In this document: positions 13,829 to 15,220 of the stretch, one piece after another
How the letters are laid out: each line of letters starts with the position of its first letter
Numbering within the stretch: position 1 is the stretch's first letter
Made by a program: the position numbers and the translations under genes
The notes under the pieces: model-generated
Seen by the model: the letters and a program-made list of their open reading frames with translations, nothing else
Databases searched by the model: none
Told to the model about the DNA's origin: nothing
Assembly (NCBI GenBank): GCA_040902845.1
Contig: JBBDWM010000035.1
Location: 1 to 15,220, forward strand
Direction: 5' to 3'
From: JALYNX01 sp040902845
Lineage (GTDB): Bacteria > Actinomycetota > Acidimicrobiia > Spongiisociales > ZC4RG35
Length of the DNA stretch: 15,220 nt

Positions 13829-15181
13829 CTAGGCCGCTAGGGGCCAGGCTGGTTGGCTGCTGACTCTGCCTCTTGGGGTGAACACGGCTTCGGTTTGTGC
13901 GTTCCGGTAGGCCTGCCAGGCGAGCATGGAGAGCTGGTTCTTTTCGAATCCGTAGTGGTGGAGGCGTTCGCGGGGGAGGTGGTCGTCGATGGTGCGGTTG
14001 GCGGATTCGGCTGAGGCGCGGAGTGGTCGTTGGATTCGGGTGAAGACTGGGTCGGTTTCGGGGAATGCTCGAAGGTGTTCAGTGCGGTTGTATCCGCGGA
14101 GGCGGTCTTCGGCGGTCTGGTCGAGTCTGATCCTTATGTAGCCGTCGCTGATATTGCGGGCGGAGTCGATGACAACGTCGTACTCGGCTGATAGTCGGTA
14201 GTCGTTGGTCTTCCTGTTGTACCGCTTTTTGATCCGTCGGCGGTGGAGTGGGTGGAGTTGGGGGTTTCCGTCGACGTCGTAGACCCGGAGATGGGGAGCT
14301 CCGCCGACGAGGTGGATTTCGACTTCGGTCTGGGTGCCGTTGGCGTGGTGGTGGGTTTCGATGCCGTGGTATCGGTCGGCGGGTTCGCCTTTGGACTGGT
14401 GGACGCCGACGAGGCCGATGTGGCCGGCTTTGAGGAGTCGGTCGAGGTGGACCCCACGGAGGGCTCGGTCGTACGCATAGCCGACCAGACCGGTGAGGTG
14501 GGTCGCTGACGCCAAGTACTGGTCGACGACAAGGTGTCCTTCGGTGGTGCTCTTGGGGATGACGGGGTCGACGGCGAGGATGACCTGCTGGTTACGGTGG
14601 GAGCCTCGGACGTGGGTGAACGCCCAGGGCAGGCCGGTGACCACGGATCCGCCTCCGGTGGTGTGACGTCGTGCGTCGGGATCGTGGCGGTGGTTGATGA
14701 TCTCGCCGGTTGTCTTGTTCACCTGGCGCGCGTCGCGTCGGGTACGACGGGTGCGGGCTGTCATCACGGTCACGTCCCCAAACGCGACGCGCTCCAACGA
14801 TGGTTGGTTCACCGACCCCGGAGATGCGGGCGATCCCAGTCCCACGGCCAATGCCACCTCGGCGGATCGAATCTTGATCAGCGCGGTGATGGCCTCGGTG
14901 TGGTGTGGAAGATGGTGCTTGAGGGCGTAGTTGAACTGATTCCGCGATGGAGGTCGTTCCGGTGGAATCAGGTCAGACCGGTCCCTGCCGAATTGGCGCT
15001 CCGCGGCGCGGCGGATTTGTGCCCATGGACCGTGGGTCACGTCTTCGAATGCTTCTTCGACCTTGCGGCTCGACCCGTACTCGTGGATCAGCACCAGCCA
15101 CAGAAAGAACACCCAAAGGGGATACGCATTCGGTCGGCCACCGGAGTCACTGCTCAAATGGCCCAGTGAGGTTCCCCCCAA
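13829..15181 (-). mobile_element. Probable DDE-type transposase gene, family not identified
   Basis: This 450-residue protein looks like a transposase but I cannot name its IS family. Candidate acidic triad residues are D136 in AFGDVTVM, D238 in GYAYDRALRG and E392 in RASAESANRTIDD. Their surroundings resemble DDE transposases: a strand before the first Asp, Asp-Arg-Ala then Leu-Leu-Lys-Ala-Gly after the second, and Glu followed by Asn-Arg, His-Tyr-Gly and a helix near the C-terminus. The N-terminal part (NAYPLWVFFLWLVLIHEYGS, SRKVEEAF) is unusually aromatic. The start is TTG 15181, since an in-frame stop lies 11 codons upstream and no ATG or GTG comes between; a TTG at codon 9 is an alternative. 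I could not find convincing terminal inverted repeats on both sides. The gene has no internal stop and seems intact. Confidence 0.6.
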
Positions 15182-15201
15182 AGCGTGGAGGCATGCTCTA
15201 T

Positions 15202-15220
15202 AAGGAGGGTCATGTCAGAC
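15202..15220 (+). CDS. Start of a rightward gene with strong ribosome site (cut by window end)
   Basis: AAGGAGGG at 15202-15209 is followed by ATG at 15212 and two more codons (Met-Ser-Asp) before the window ends. The site-to-start distance (about 3 nt) is short but the match is strong. It would be divergent from the transposase gene, only about 30 nt away. Product unknown. Confidence 0.35.

Noticed and set aside
14534..15169. 211-codon + strand frame opposite the transposase
   Set aside because: No recognisable motif, and the - strand frame is longer and protein-like; open only because of GC bias.
13740..15220. Terminal inverted repeats around the transposase
   Set aside because: Only short matches such as GTCATG could be seen on both sides, in direct orientation and without a matching duplication.
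1..15220. CRISPR array, toxin-antitoxin pair, phage structural genes or biosynthetic cluster
   Set aside because: No regularly spaced repeats and no gene families of those systems were seen; PhzF-family and WS/DGAT genes alone do not make a cluster.

Overview
The window is high-GC, densely packed DNA with many GTG starts and stop/start overlaps. It probably comes from a draft or metagenome-derived genome of an actinobacterium, most likely Acidimicrobiia-like. This is an inference from a lipoprotein with a Thr/Ala-rich linker, a wax-ester/DGAT acyltransferase, a Septum_form/DUF4328-type membrane protein and the general codon style. A scaffold gap (10 N flanked by 27 G and 27 C) at about 4.1 kb confirms that the sequence is an assembly product.

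Layout. (1) 1-3498, + strand: a tightly coupled branched-chain amino acid-type ABC transporter operon livH (5' end cut by the window)-livM-livG-livF, each gene overlapping the next by a few bases. (2) 3472-5533, - strand: a DJ-1/PfpI-like protein with Ser in place of the usual Cys, the assembly gap, and a LivK-type solute-binding lipoprotein. The lipoprotein is presumably the partner of the permease/ATPase operon although it faces the other way. (3) 5723-8540, + strand: an MBL-fold hydrolase of the MBLAC1-like type, an AlaX-type alanyl-tRNA editing protein, a small universal stress protein, and a membrane protein that joins a CvpA-like four-helix region to an extracytoplasmic CAP/SCP domain. 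(4) 8587-11284, - strand: a three-gene operon (WS/DGAT acyltransferase, 130-aa unknown protein, EamA/DMT transporter), each junction a 4-nt overlap. (5) 11324-12088, + strand: a PhzF-family protein. (6) 12110-13294, - strand: a zinc-ribbon/DUF4328-like/Septum_form-like membrane protein. (7) 13350-15220: a remnant of a GNAT acetyltransferase, tRNA-Arg(CCT) with a readable promoter, a probable DDE-type transposase of a family I cannot name, and the first codons of a rightward gene at the window edge.

Most of the window is ordinary chromosomal content: solute uptake, tRNA proofreading, stress, lipid metabolism. The points that deserve a second look are the CvpA-CAP fusion whose CAP histidines are missing, two enzymes (PfpI-like and MBL-fold) with a changed residue at a normally conserved catalytic position, the three-domain zinc-ribbon membrane protein, the tRNA-Arg neighbourhood with a decayed gene and a transposase, and the hairpin that seems to underlie the assembly gap. 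I did not find a CRISPR array, a recognisable defence island or a biosynthetic cluster.
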